A stretch of 64,000 nucleotides of DNA. It comes from JAJRRH01 sp047638815. Lineage in GTDB: Bacteria; Bacteroidota; Bacteroidia; Flavobacteriales_D; JABDKJ01. Numbering within the stretch: the first letter of the stretch is position 1; the number at the start of each line of letters is the position of its first letter. Location of the stretch: assembly GCA_047638815.1 (NCBI GenBank), contig JBLIMR010000002.1:182342-246341 (forward strand). Direction: 5' to 3'. This document shows positions 25,214-34,060 of this stretch, in pieces. Below the pieces are notes generated by a model that was not told the DNA's origin, did not search any database, and saw only the letters and a list, made by a program, of their open reading frames with translations. Made by a program: the position numbers and the translations under genes.

Positions 25214-25762
25214 CTATTTATTCATTACAATTTCGTTATTAACATCTATGGTGGCAGCGGATTTCATCATCCGATCAACATGTGCTTTACGAAATTGTCC
25301 ATTCGATGCACTTCTGACTATGACAGGAGCATCATCAACGTTCTTGTTCATCATAAAATTCACAAAACTCTGAGAACCATCGGGCAAACTTTTTTCAAAG
25401 ATCACTTGATTTTCGTCCTTCGATAAGATTGTGATTTTGTAAAAGATATCTTTGCCCAAATCACTAATCGTCTCCTCTATGTTTAATTTTCCTTCAAGAA
25501 TTTCGAGATGAAAGTTTTTACCAATTTTCATATTGGTTACACCAGAATTACCCGTGGATACTTGTGGTTCTTTCCCCACGAGATCAACACCGGGCACTTG
25601 GATCTTAACCTTCGCGTCAACCAATGATATTTCATGAGTATCATAGCCTTCATAAGGGTTTTCTTGAATCTCTTTTTCTTGATTTATCTCCACATTATCA
25701 GTGTGTTTTGATTGACATTGAGCTAAAATCAAAAGAAAAAATAAGTAAATCGTATATTTCAT
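25214..25762 (-). CDS. Hypothetical lipoprotein
   Basis: The 182-residue protein has a short signal peptide and a lipobox LAQC (lipidated C16). The mature part begins with a Q/E/N-rich linker, then KVKIQVPGVDLVGKEP and a beta-rich domain of about 140 residues that includes FYKITILSKDENQVIFEKSL. The family is not recognised. It is followed directly by the T9SS-tail protein and is likely exported to the outer membrane with a related role (inference). Confidence 0.65.
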   Translation of the reverse strand: MKYTIYLFFLLILAQCQSKHTDNVEINQEKEIQENPYEGYDTHEISLVDAKVKIQVPGVDLVGKEPQVSTGNSGVTNMKIGKNFHLEILEGKLNIEETISDLGKDIFYKITILSKDENQVIFEKSLPDGSQSFVNFMMNKNVDDAPVIVRSASNGQFRKAHVDRMMKSAATIDVNNEIVMNK

Positions 25763-25967
25763 AATCCATCTTCCTTGTTCAGGAGAAAACCCCTAAATTC
25801 TTCATGTTTATGTATTGTTTTACGAAATATGCCTAATTTGGTTACATCAGTGAGTTTTGTAGCTATTCTAGGCCATAAAACCGATTAATTATCATGTGAT
25901 TTAGCGCTGAATAGAGGAGGCCATAAATTGGTTTCTAAATTCCTTATTGATGGTGAGTATTCAAGTG

Positions 25968-26063
25968 ATGTTCACCATTCTTATTTTATTGGGCCTTATT
26001 TCTGGAATATGTACTAATAAATCATCAAGAATTGATTCGAATAATATCATTTTATACAAATGA
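25968..26063 (+). CDS. Possible 31-residue micro-lipoprotein
   Basis: ATG at 25968 opens a 31-codon frame whose product has a hydrophobic core (TILILLGLISG) ending in a lipobox-like ISGIC, then a short polar tail TNKSSRIDSNN and a stop at 26061. It could be a tiny lipoprotein or the decayed 5' end of a larger one. The size is too small for confidence. Confidence 0.25.
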   Translation: MFTILILLGLISGICTNKSSRIDSNNIILYK

Positions 26064-26094
26064 TTTATAGCTATGATAATCGTTCGCATAGTGT

Positions 26095-26102
26095 TACTTT
26101 TG
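26095..26102 (+). promoter_or_regulatory. -7 box of lepA
   Basis: TACTTTTG matches TAnnTTTG and ends 7 nt before the lepA ATG at 26110. A start at normal spacing leaves a leader of only 0-4 nt. No clear -33 TTG is seen. Confidence 0.45.
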
Positions 26103-26109
26103 TTGGCTA

Positions 26110-27897
26110 ATGAAGAATATCAGAAATTTTTGCATAATCGCTCACATTGACCATGGTAAAAGCACCTTGGCTGATAGATTATTGCAACAGACGGGGACGA
26201 TTACTGAGCGTCAGATGCAGGAGCAGACCTTAGATGACATGGATCTTGAAAGAGAACGTGGTATCACGATTAAAAGTCATGCAATTCAAATGAAACACAA
26301 ATTTGAAGGGGAGGATTATACACTTAATCTTATTGATACCCCTGGCCATGTGGATTTTTCCTATGAAGTTTCACGTTCCATTGCAGCATGTGAAGGGGCG
26401 CTATTAATCGTTGATGCAACTCAAGGTATTGAGGCCCAAACTATCTCTAATTTGTATTTAGCCCTGGAAAATGACTTGGAGATTATTCCAGTTTTAAATA
26501 AAATGGATCTTGATTCGGCTATGGCTGAGGAAGTAACTGATCAGATCGTAGAATTGATCGGATGTGATCCAGAAGATGTCATACCAGCCAGCGGTAAAAC
26601 TGGATTTGGGGTTGACAAAATTCTTGAAGCCGTGATACATAAAGTTCCTGCTCCAAAGGGAGATGTTGATGCGCCATTGCAAACCATGATTTTCGATTCA
26701 ACTTTCAACTCCTTCCGAGGTATTATCGCCCTAATAAGAGTGATGAATGGGACCATTAGAAAAGGTGATTTGGTAAAATTCATGAACACTGGCCAAAAAT
26801 ATAAGGCAGATGAAATTGGAGTTTTGGGATTGGATTTAATTCCAAAGCCAGAACTTAGTGTAGGGGATGTTGGATACATCATCTCCGGAATTAAAATAGC
26901 GAAGGAAGTAAAAGTAGGGGATACAATTACACATATTGATAATCCGGCAACAGAGGTGATTCAAGGTTTTGAAGATGTAAAACCGATGGTTTTCGCTGGG
27001 GTGTATCCTGTAGATACTGATGAATTTGAAGAGTTGAGAGCTTCCTTAGAGAAGTTACAACTCAACGATGCTTCCTTGGTATATGAACCAGAGTCTTCGA
27101 ATGCACTTGGATTTGGATTTAGATGTGGCTTTCTTGGAATGCTCCACATGGAAATTATTCAGGAGCGTTTGGAGCGAGAGTTCGATATGACCGTGATCAC
27201 AACGGTTCCGAATGTATCATATTTCGCATACACTACATCTGGAGAAAAGTTATTGGTTAACAACCCTTCTGACCTTCCTGAACCAAGTTTATTGGCACAT
27301 ATTGAGGAACCATATATCAACGCACAGATTATTACAAAGGCAGAGTATACAGGTCAGATAATGAGTCTTTGTATTGAACGAAGAGGAAATTTATTGAATC
27401 AAGTGTATTTGACTTCAGATCGAGTTGAATTGAGCTTTGATTTACCACTTGGAGAAATCGTATTTGATTTCTACGATAAATTAAAAACGGTATCGAGAGG
27501 ATATGCTTCCTTTGACTATTCACCGAAGGATTATCAAGTTTCGAAACTAATCAAACTTGACATACTCTTAAATGGTGATCAAGTAGATGCATTGTCTGCG
27601 CTGATCCACAGAGACAGGGCATATGATTTGGGTAAAAAGATATGTTTGAAGTTAAAAGAACTTATTCCAAGACAACAATTTGACATCGCCATTCAAGCAG
27701 CGATTAGTACAAAAGTAATTTCTAGAGAAACAGTAAAGGCTCTGAGGAAAGATGTAACGGCAAAATGTTATGGTGGAGATATATCCAGAAAGAGAAAGCT
27801 TCTGGAAAAACAGAAGAAGGGTAAAAAACGAATGAGACAAGTGGGTAATGTGGAAATTCCTCAAAACGCATTTATGGCAGTTCTAAAATTGGATTAA
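26110..27897 (+). CDS. lepA: Elongation factor 4 (LepA)
   Basis: LepA is a ribosome-associated GTPase that affects elongation and 30S maturation. The 595-residue protein has G1 AHIDHGKST, switch I RGITIKSH, G3 DTPGHVDFSYEV and G4 NKMDLD, then the EF-G-like domains and the LepA-specific C-terminal domain ending RMRQVGNVEIPQNAFMAVLKLD. The length is normal. It is followed after 4 bp by the DUF59 gene, then DUF2480; the three are likely co-transcribed. Confidence 0.98.
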   Translation: MKNIRNFCIIAHIDHGKSTLADRLLQQTGTITERQMQEQTLDDMDLERERGITIKSHAIQMKHKFEGEDYTLNLIDTPGHVDFSYEVSRSIAACEGALLIVDATQGIEAQTISNLYLALENDLEIIPVLNKMDLDSAMAEEVTDQIVELIGCDPEDVIPASGKTGFGVDKILEAVIHKVPAPKGDVDAPLQTMIFDSTFNSFRGIIALIRVMNGTIRKGDLVKFMNTGQKYKADEIGVLGLDLIPKPELSVGDVGYIISGIKIAKEVKVGDTITHIDNPATEVIQGFEDVKPMVFAGVYPVDTDEFEELRASLEKLQLNDASLVYEPESSNALGFGFRCGFLGMLHMEIIQERLEREFDMTVITTVPNVSYFAYTTSGEKLLVNNPSDLPEPSLLAHIEEPYINAQIITKAEYTGQIMSLCIERRGNLLNQVYLTSDRVELSFDLPLGEIVFDFYDKLKTVSRGYASFDYSPKDYQVSKLIKLDILLNGDQVDALSALIHRDRAYDLGKKICLKLKELIPRQQFDIAIQAAISTKVISRETVKALRKDVTAKCYGGDISRKRKLLEKQKKGKKRMRQVGNVEIPQNAFMAVLKLD

Positions 27898-27901
27898 GAT
27901 T

Positions 27902-28216
27902 ATGACGGATAAAAAGATTTTAGAAACGAATATCATTAGTGCCCTTAAGAGCATTTTTGATCCAGAAATTCCAGTTGATATTTATGAGTTAGGTCTTATT
28001 TATGATATCATTATTGATGATGAGAATAACACCAATATCAATATGACACTAACCTCACCCAATTGTCCTGTGGCGGAATCTTTGCCTGCTGAGGTTGAGG
28101 AAAAAGTTAGATCTGTTCCTGGCGTAAAGTCTTCTGAAGTGAAAATAGTTTTTGATCCAGCATGGGAACACAGCATGATGAGCGAAGAAGCGAAATTTGA
28201 ACTAGGAATGTTATAG
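27902..28216 (+). CDS. DUF59/MIP18 family Fe-S assembly factor (SufT-like)
   Basis: The 104-residue protein is a single DUF59 domain: DPEIPVDIYELGLIYDI near the start, LTSPNCPVAESLP with the conserved cysteine at about position 60, and PAWEHSMMSEEAKFELGML at the end. Such proteins help in maturation of Fe-S proteins and in Bacteroidota often sit inside the suf operon; here it is 14 kb from sufABCDS and behind lepA. It lies 8 bp before DUF2480, so a shared function is possible. Confidence 0.88.
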   Translation: MTDKKILETNIISALKSIFDPEIPVDIYELGLIYDIIIDDENNTNINMTLTSPNCPVAESLPAEVEEKVRSVPGVKSSEVKIVFDPAWEHSMMSEEAKFELGML

Positions 28217-28224
28217 AAACGATT

Positions 28225-28740
28225 ATGCAAGATGAAATAATCAATAGAGTAGCGAATAGCGGATTGCTGACAGTGGATTTGGCAGATCTGTATGATGGTT
28301 ATGATCCTGTTGAGTTGGATTTTCGCGCCTTGCTGCACGAAGAACTCATTCTTAGAGAAAAGCCATTTAGAGAATTCATCAAATCCAATGATTGGAGTAA
28401 ATATGCTGATAAATGGGTTTGTATTTATAGTTCGGTTGACGCTATTATCCCAAGTTGGGCATTTATGCTATTAAGTGCTGCAATGACAGACTTTACGGAT
28501 AATATAATTCAAGGTAGCCCGGATGAATTGAGAAAAGCATACATATTGGATAAAATAAATCATTTAGATTTATCTATCTACAAAGATGAAAGAGTCATAA
28601 TAAAGGGTTGTGGAGAGATACCCATTCCTGATGCAGCCTACGTTGCAATAACTAAGAGACTAAAAAGTGTTGTAAAATCTTTGATGTACGGTGAAGCTTG
28701 TTCTGCCGTGCCTGTCTATAAGAAAAAGATTAAATCATAG
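28225..28740 (+). CDS. DUF2480 family protein
   Basis: A cytoplasmic protein of 171 residues matching the Bacteroidota family DUF2480: N-terminal DLADLYDGYDPVELDF, VDAIIPSWAFMLL in the middle and the hallmark C-terminal region IKGCGEIPIPDAAYVAIT, then VKSLMYGEACSAVPVYKK. The function is unknown. Two conserved cysteines (in KGCGE and EACSA) would suit metal or Fe-S binding, and the DUF59 neighbour makes an Fe-S-related role a fair guess, but it is inference. It overlaps the small convergent ORF by 11 bp. Confidence 0.88.
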   Translation: MQDEIINRVANSGLLTVDLADLYDGYDPVELDFRALLHEELILREKPFREFIKSNDWSKYADKWVCIYSSVDAIIPSWAFMLLSAAMTDFTDNIIQGSPDELRKAYILDKINHLDLSIYKDERVIIKGCGEIPIPDAAYVAITKRLKSVVKSLMYGEACSAVPVYKKKIKS

Positions 28741-28918
28741 CGTTGAAACTCTCAACAATAACGTCTTTATACATGTGCCCATATGTGGCTAGACACCAAA
28801 TCTGTAAAGTCAATCTATCTTCCTTTTTAATCCAAGAAATGGCTTTGTTTAATTCTTTTTTGAATAATCTTCTGTCAAAACTAACCTTGTTAAGTAAGGT
28901 TTTACTGTAGTCTAACAT
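28730..28918 (-). CDS. Small Bacteroidota hypothetical protein
   Basis: The 62-residue protein (MLDYSKTLLNKVSFDRRLFKKELNK.. type N-terminus, ending in a hydrophobic-aromatic part with WCLATYGHMYK) resembles short conserved hypotheticals that I recall in Cytophagales, beginning DYxKxxLxKVSFDxxLFxKELxKA. It is predicted helical and cytoplasmic. The role is unknown. Its end overlaps the convergent DUF2480 gene by 11 bp. Confidence 0.55.
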   Translation of the reverse strand: MLDYSKTLLNKVSFDRRLFKKELNKAISWIKKEDRLTLQIWCLATYGHMYKDVIVESFNAMI

Positions 28919-29108
28919 ATTCCCCCAGTGTTTTTAAGTTATTTAATAATTCCCTTGCTAAGATAATCGCAGTCAATTGTATGCGTCAAGCATATTTCGA
29001 TTAAACCAACGCTGATGAAGTTAAATAATATAAAAACAACATCCAACAGCTAATCCAATTAGTTATCCCCAATAGCCTTAGAATGTAATTACGGTTAATC
29101 TTAAAGAC

Positions 29109-29726
29109 TTATTGTGCGATTTGACGTATAATTTTGAACATTAGCACAGAATGGTACTGTCCAGCTTGGATAGGTCCAATAGGATCTCCCTCAAAATCAC
29201 GAAAAGGGATAAATGAATTACTGAATCTCGTTTGGAATTTCCACCTGTCATTCAGGTCATATTCGAAACCCAATAAAAAGCTGAAATCAAGGTCGTTAAA
29301 CGGTCCAAAGTCATCTTCAGAAGCAAACCCAACTTCAGTTTCCTCTGAACTTTTTAATAAAAAAGCAACAGATAATCCAACATCAAAGCTAAATCTATCC
29401 TGATAGTATGTCATATATACAGGCAATTCTACATAATGTATAGACATTCTATAAAAACTAAAATCATTGACTTTAGGTCTAGCAACCTTTCGACTTCCTT
29501 TTTGAATATAGCCAATATCCATGCCGAGTCCAATGGTTTCAGAAAATTTGGTTTTAACGCCAAGACCACCTTGAAAACCCAACTTGTTGAAGCCAGCATA
29601 TCTGTCTCCACCCACTTGACTGGTAACCACTCCTATATAAATATGAGGCTTAAATACATTTTCTTCTTGAGCTTGAACACAAGTCGCAATCAGAATGAAT
29701 ATGAACGTGGTAAGTTTCTTAATCAC
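29109..29726 (-). CDS. Outer-membrane beta-barrel (porin family) protein
   Basis: The 205-residue protein has a signal peptide ending TCVQAQ and alternating amphipathic beta strands typical of the small outer-membrane barrel family of Bacteroidota (for example GLGMDIGYIQKGSRK, VELPVYMTYYQDRFSFDVGLSVAFLL, FLLGFEYDLNDRWKFQTRFSNSF), closing with a strand MFKIIRQIAQ. The substrate or role is unknown. It is the last gene of a run DUF6029-Omp28-barrel, 11 bp after the Omp28 gene. Confidence 0.75.
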   Translation of the reverse strand: MIKKLTTFIFILIATCVQAQEENVFKPHIYIGVVTSQVGGDRYAGFNKLGFQGGLGVKTKFSETIGLGMDIGYIQKGSRKVARPKVNDFSFYRMSIHYVELPVYMTYYQDRFSFDVGLSVAFLLKSSEETEVGFASEDDFGPFNDLDFSFLLGFEYDLNDRWKFQTRFSNSFIPFRDFEGDPIGPIQAGQYHSVLMFKIIRQIAQ

Positions 29727-29737
29727 AATATATTTTC

Positions 29738-30664
29738 TTACAAAGATACATCCTCTTTAACTACTTGTATAATATCAAAAACACCATTGTCCAAATCTTG
29801 CTTGTAGACGTATATGATTACTTCACAGTCCTCAATTTCAATATCCGGATTTGGAACATCTGGATTATCAAATGAGCCAGGTAAATAGTAATGTCCCTCG
29901 ACATTATGAAGATCTAAATCTATTGGATCTGTCGAGAAGACGGTTCCGAAAGTACCGTTTAGTGTTCCTCTGAAGACTTCTTTTTGAACATAGTCCAAAA
30001 TGATCGTGCCAGCATTATCTTGTGCCGTTATCACTTCCTTTTCAACTAAGTTTATGGAAAAAGCATAAGTGCCTTCAAGGTCCTCTAGAATCTCAATTGA
30101 GAAATTCATACTAAGCGTGTCATTTAGAAAGCTAACATCGGCAATATCTAATTTCACAGGCGAAAGATCATTGATTAGCGCTTCAACATTCGCGCCCCAG
30201 TTTTCATAAGCAATTGGTAAAAATCCATCCACAGCCGACCTATTAATCAAACCTGAAGGCAGGGCTGAAATTCCAAATTGAGGAAAATATATTTCTCCGT
30301 CTTGCGTTCTAAGATCCACATCAAATGGAGTTCCTGGATCAGGTTCAGCGAAAGATTCCGAAACATGTAAAGACATTACGACTAATTGTTCACCGTATGT
30401 ATCTCTAAGATCATCAGCAACTTCATGAGCTTCAGGACAATTAGTGCACTTGAAGCCAGTGTAATCTTCAAGAAGAATGTTTTTCGCTACTGGTCCAGAG
30501 GCTAAACTGGGATCTATAACAGTGTCAATGACAAGCGTACCAATAAATGGCTCGGATCCATCACCAGGGTCATTAGTAGGTCCACCTTCTGGATAAGGAT
30601 CATCCACTTTGTCGCAAGAAGCCATTAGAATGATGAAACCGAATAAAAACGTTAAATTTTTCAT
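29738..30664 (-). CDS. Omp28-related outer-membrane lipoprotein with a CxxC motif
   Basis: The 308-residue protein has a lipoprotein signal (lipobox LMASC, lipidated C17), a proline/glycine-rich linker, and a thioredoxin-like region with KCTNCPEAH (C73 and C76) followed by YGEQLVVMSLHVSESF, then a C-terminal beta domain. This is the layout of Omp28-type proteins. The CxxC suggests thiol-disulfide chemistry or metal binding outside the cytoplasm. It lies 21 bp after the DUF6029 gene and 11 bp before the barrel gene. Confidence 0.8.
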   Translation of the reverse strand: MKNLTFLFGFIILMASCDKVDDPYPEGGPTNDPGDGSEPFIGTLVIDTVIDPSLASGPVAKNILLEDYTGFKCTNCPEAHEVADDLRDTYGEQLVVMSLHVSESFAEPDPGTPFDVDLRTQDGEIYFPQFGISALPSGLINRSAVDGFLPIAYENWGANVEALINDLSPVKLDIADVSFLNDTLSMNFSIEILEDLEGTYAFSINLVEKEVITAQDNAGTIILDYVQKEVFRGTLNGTFGTVFSTDPIDLDLHNVEGHYYLPGSFDNPDVPNPDIEIEDCEVIIYVYKQDLDNGVFDIIQVVKEDVSL

Positions 30665-30685
30665 AAATACTTGTATTGATTCTAT

Positions 30686-32422
30686 TTAAAAACTACTGGA
30701 GATAGAAAAGGCTAAACCGTTGGAAGCTGGAACGACTCTACAAACGCCACCCACACAAAAGATACCTGCCCTTTGCTTACCATATCTCACTTCCAATCTT
30801 GTGGATTTCTTCAGAAATCCGGCCGAAACAATTGGGTAATGAATTTTCTGTTCTTCAACGTCATTGCCATAGTTGTATTGATCCATTACTGTTAGAAACC
30901 AATGTGGTGAAACCGTATATTCAATCAATGCAGTCCCCCAGTCTCCTTGATCTTGCTTTGACGTCAGGTTTTGCAACTCTACTCGAAGATTATGTTTTTT
31001 ATTTATTTTGTATGACACATCTGCTACATGAATGTCAGCAAAAATTACAGGTTCCTTATCGCTAAACACACCTTTTTGTATTAGGCTCTTATCAAATACT
31101 AGATTGAAGTAAGTGTATTTAAACTTCCATTTTTTATTGATTTTTTTATCAATTTCAATGTTCAGATCCTTGATCATATTCCTTCCTGCTAAACTGAAAA
31201 GTTTAGTCGTATAACCCTGTCTGCTTGGATCCGCCTCAAATTGTTCAACTTCGGTGGCATCATCACTACTAAAATGAGTCGTATCTAGGGTATTTGCTTG
31301 AGCATATCCAATAGTAACCTTAGTTCCATACTTGCCTCCTAATAGTTTATCTATACCAGAGACGGCATTCTTAGTCTTTTTAAATTTGTAGATAACTTCA
31401 CCACTTAAACCAATTTCACCATTAATAGCAGTTGCATATGGATATAAAGTTGCAGGTAAATTGTATGTATGTTGCTTCATGACAGGTGGAACGAAATTCA
31501 CATTTAGATCAAATGGGGAAGATGGGTAACGCGAAGAACTAAAAGACATATTGTCAATTATTTGAGCCTTAGCTAAAACCGAAAATCCTTTTTGTGAAAA
31601 AACCGCGGTTCCAGTTAGTCCCTGACCCGGTTTAAAAATGTTATTGTTGGATCCGTTGGGATCATTAATTTTATAGGCATACTCTCCTGAGAGACTAACC
31701 TTGCTTTTTCTGAGTGTCAAACGGGCCCCATAAGCGGCAACATTTTTTGGTAGTTCAAAGTCTGAAGATAAAAATCCTTGATATCTACTTATAAAACTTG
31801 ATCCAAAAGTTACTTTGGTCTTTTTGCTTTTCATTGATTCAATAAGCTCATTAAAATTAACCTCTAAATCACCACCTCTAAGAATACCGCTACCACTTAT
31901 AATTTTAGAATCAAATGCAAGTCTTTGTCGTCCATAGACTCCTTTCAGATAAACACCTTTATATGGATTGTATCTAATACGAACACCGTCCATGGCATTA
32001 TCCACACCTAAGAACCGTTCTTCATAGGCTCTGAAGATCATTCCGCTTCCGAATTGCTCATAAAAATTACCAACAGTAATTTCCATGTCATCATTTTGAT
32101 AAGATGCAAATCGATATCCGATTCCACTGCCATCCCACGCAGAACCTGCAGGATATCCCAGCAAGGATGGACCATAGAACTCATAACGACCACCAACTTG
32201 GAATCCGCCCTTCGAATAAGTTAAGTATCCGTAAGCATTCATGGCCTGCTGCTCCTCAGGTTGTATAGCCCCTATTAAGCTATCTTCGTTATAGTATTGT
32301 GTGTCTATTTGAAAATTACCCTGAATGGAACCGGCATCATTGCCTTGAGCGTTTAGGTTCAATGAGCAAAGGCCTCCGAGAATAAATACTGCGATTGTTA
32401 GGAGTTTATAAATTGGTTTCAA
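30686..32422 (-). CDS. DUF6029 family outer-membrane protein
   Basis: The 578-residue protein has a signal peptide (cleavage near LNAQ) and a long series of beta strands; it shares with the DUF6029 family the N-terminal GNFQIDTQYYNEDSLIGA, then GGRYEFYGPSLLGY, GSGIGYRFASYQNDDMEITVGNFYEQFGSG and NAMDGVRIRY. It is probably a large outer-membrane barrel of unknown function. A terminator at 32446-32477 separates it from tlpA upstream, so it probably has its own promoter. It is followed by the Omp28 and small barrel genes, likely in one operon. Confidence 0.8.
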   Translation of the reverse strand: MKPIYKLLTIAVFILGGLCSLNLNAQGNDAGSIQGNFQIDTQYYNEDSLIGAIQPEEQQAMNAYGYLTYSKGGFQVGGRYEFYGPSLLGYPAGSAWDGSGIGYRFASYQNDDMEITVGNFYEQFGSGMIFRAYEERFLGVDNAMDGVRIRYNPYKGVYLKGVYGRQRLAFDSKIISGSGILRGGDLEVNFNELIESMKSKKTKVTFGSSFISRYQGFLSSDFELPKNVAAYGARLTLRKSKVSLSGEYAYKINDPNGSNNNIFKPGQGLTGTAVFSQKGFSVLAKAQIIDNMSFSSSRYPSSPFDLNVNFVPPVMKQHTYNLPATLYPYATAINGEIGLSGEVIYKFKKTKNAVSGIDKLLGGKYGTKVTIGYAQANTLDTTHFSSDDATEVEQFEADPSRQGYTTKLFSLAGRNMIKDLNIEIDKKINKKWKFKYTYFNLVFDKSLIQKGVFSDKEPVIFADIHVADVSYKINKKHNLRVELQNLTSKQDQGDWGTALIEYTVSPHWFLTVMDQYNYGNDVEEQKIHYPIVSAGFLKKSTRLEVRYGKQRAGIFCVGGVCRVVPASNGLAFSISSSF

Positions 32423-32445
32423 AGCGTTGAGATATAAATTTTTAT

Positions 32446-32477
32446 AAAAAAAAATGCTTGTCTAAATAGACAAGCAT
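32446..32477 (-). terminator. Rho-independent terminator after the TlpA-like gene
   Basis: ATGCTTGTCT and AGACAAGCAT form a perfect 10-bp stem with a 4-nt loop; on the minus strand it is followed by a run of nine T. It ends the TlpA transcript about 80 bp after the stop codon. Confidence 0.85.
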
Positions 32478-32558
32478 AAAATTAGATATTTATTTGAGGT
32501 AGCTCTATGTAGAATTAAAATAGCGTTGGATTCCTAAGTAGTTCAATACTTATGGGCA

Positions 32559-33056
32559 CTATTTCACTAGCTCTAAAACTTTTTCATAAAGCTCATCTTC
32601 ATCACCTTCGCTGTATCCCACATGCTTATATACTATTTCACCCTTTCCATTTACAAGGAACGTAAATGGCGGAGAAGTAACATTCATTGCTCTCTTTAGA
32701 TCCGAGTTTTCATCCAATAAGATTTCGAAATCCCATCCAGAAGCATCTATATATGGCTTCACTCTAGAAGAAGATCTACTATCATCTATAGAAACTGCAA
32801 TTATTTTCACTCCAGTCTCTTCAACCCAATCATCATAGACATCGGCAATATTATTAAGTTCTTTCTTGCAAGGTGAGCACCAAGTTGCCCAAAAGTTAAT
32901 GATTATTGGCTTTCCGTCATTTTCAATGCTAGAAATGTCAATATTGGTGCCATCCATAGTTTTAACCTCAACGGAAGGTACTTTGCCCATTTCTTGAGCA
33001 GAAACTGAAGAGGTTAAGATAACCGCTAATAAGAGTATGATAGATCTTTTAATCAT
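32559..33056 (-). CDS. TlpA family periplasmic disulfide reductase
   Basis: The 165-residue thioredoxin-fold protein has a signal peptide (cleavage near VSAQ) and the active site WCSPC (C60 and C63), followed by KKELNNI, VKIIAVSIDDS and the cis-proline region NVTSPPFTFLVNGKG. Such proteins reduce or shuffle disulfides outside the cytoplasm, often for cytochrome c maturation or outer-membrane partners. It lies just upstream of the DUF6029-Omp28-barrel run but is separated from it by a terminator. Confidence 0.88.
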   Translation of the reverse strand: MIKRSIILLLAVILTSSVSAQEMGKVPSVEVKTMDGTNIDISSIENDGKPIIINFWATWCSPCKKELNNIADVYDDWVEETGVKIIAVSIDDSRSSSRVKPYIDASGWDFEILLDENSDLKRAMNVTSPPFTFLVNGKGEIVYKHVGYSEGDEDELYEKVLELVK

Positions 33057-33186
33057 GATATGAGTTAAGTTTTTTAAATAATAGCAACTTACATGCCAAA
33101 ATCCTTGGCAAGATTATGCCAAATATTAATGTCGAAGATATAAATTTCTTCTTTTAGTTGATTTAAAAATGTGCGCCAAGCGATGC

Positions 33187-33888
33187 TTAGGTATCCAATA
33201 GAGTAGGGATAATTTTATTTTTGAAATAGATCATACCTTCACTGGCACCAAGGGGAATCATAATGGCCTTATTTAACCCAAGACCTTCATCAGGGTTTAT
33301 GCAATAAACAGGCGTGCCTTTTTCAGCAAAATCTACCAACCCAGCTGCCGGATAAACTTGCATTGAAGTTCCAATAATGCAAAGAATATCAGCTGAGCGA
33401 ACAATTTCAGATGCGACTTCAATAAGCGGAACTGCTTCTCCGAACCAGACTATATGTGGCCTTAGAGGATGTCCATTTGGGCCTAAGTCATGCATAGACA
33501 GCGCTTTGTATTTCACATCAAGAATGGTTTTCGGATTATGCGTACATCGAACTTTCGTGAGCTCTCCATGTAGATGAAGAATTTCTGAAGACCCCGCTCT
33601 TTCATGAAGGTCATCAACATTTTGGGTGATAATAGACACTTCAAGGGTTGCTTCCAGTTCAGCTAGAATTTTATGTCCATCATTGGGGTACACTTCACCA
33701 AGCTGGGCTCTTCGTTGATTATAAAACTTGTTTACCAATTCTGGATTTGATTGCCATGCCTCAGGTGTGGCAACTTCATAAATATTATGGTTTTCCCAAA
33801 GACCATCATTATCCCTAAAAGTTTTCAAACCACTTTCCGCGCTCATTCCAGCGCCTGTTAATACAACTAGCTTTTTGTTGCTTTTCAT
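33187..33888 (-). CDS. NAD-dependent protein deacylase (Sir2 family)
   Basis: The 233-residue sirtuin has GAGMSAESGLKTFRD (NAD binding), TQNVDDLHERAG and the catalytic histidine in LHLHGEL. The YxxR pair in KFYNQRR is the pattern known from desuccinylase-type (SIRT5/CobB) enzymes. The usual zinc-binding cysteine pairs are missing: only one cysteine remains in KVRCTHNP and the region up to RPHIVWFGEAV has none. This matches the zinc-free sirtuin subgroup. It stands alone between tlpA and ruvA. Confidence 0.9.
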   Translation of the reverse strand: MKSNKKLVVLTGAGMSAESGLKTFRDNDGLWENHNIYEVATPEAWQSNPELVNKFYNQRRAQLGEVYPNDGHKILAELEATLEVSIITQNVDDLHERAGSSEILHLHGELTKVRCTHNPKTILDVKYKALSMHDLGPNGHPLRPHIVWFGEAVPLIEVASEIVRSADILCIIGTSMQVYPAAGLVDFAEKGTPVYCINPDEGLGLNKAIMIPLGASEGMIYFKNKIIPTLLDT

Positions 33889-34060
33889 TTAGTGCATTTT
33901 TTGGATAATTAACGGTGATATTTTTTTGTTAAATATAGCTTGACATTGGCCCCATTGTAATTAAAAGAATGTAATGATCAATTCTTTAATAAAATTACTA
34001 ATTTTACGATCGTTTTGGCCAATATCAGACAAAGCAAGAATACCACTCTAATCCAGCATT

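Larger units (their letters stand above)
25763..26109. other. 347-bp intergenic region
   Basis: Between the divergent lipoprotein gene and lepA. It holds a 31-codon ORF with a lipoprotein-like N-terminus (25968-26063), an imperfect hairpin at its start (GGTGA..TTCACC, 25952-25976) and the lepA -7 box. Nothing else is convincing. Confidence 0.5.
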
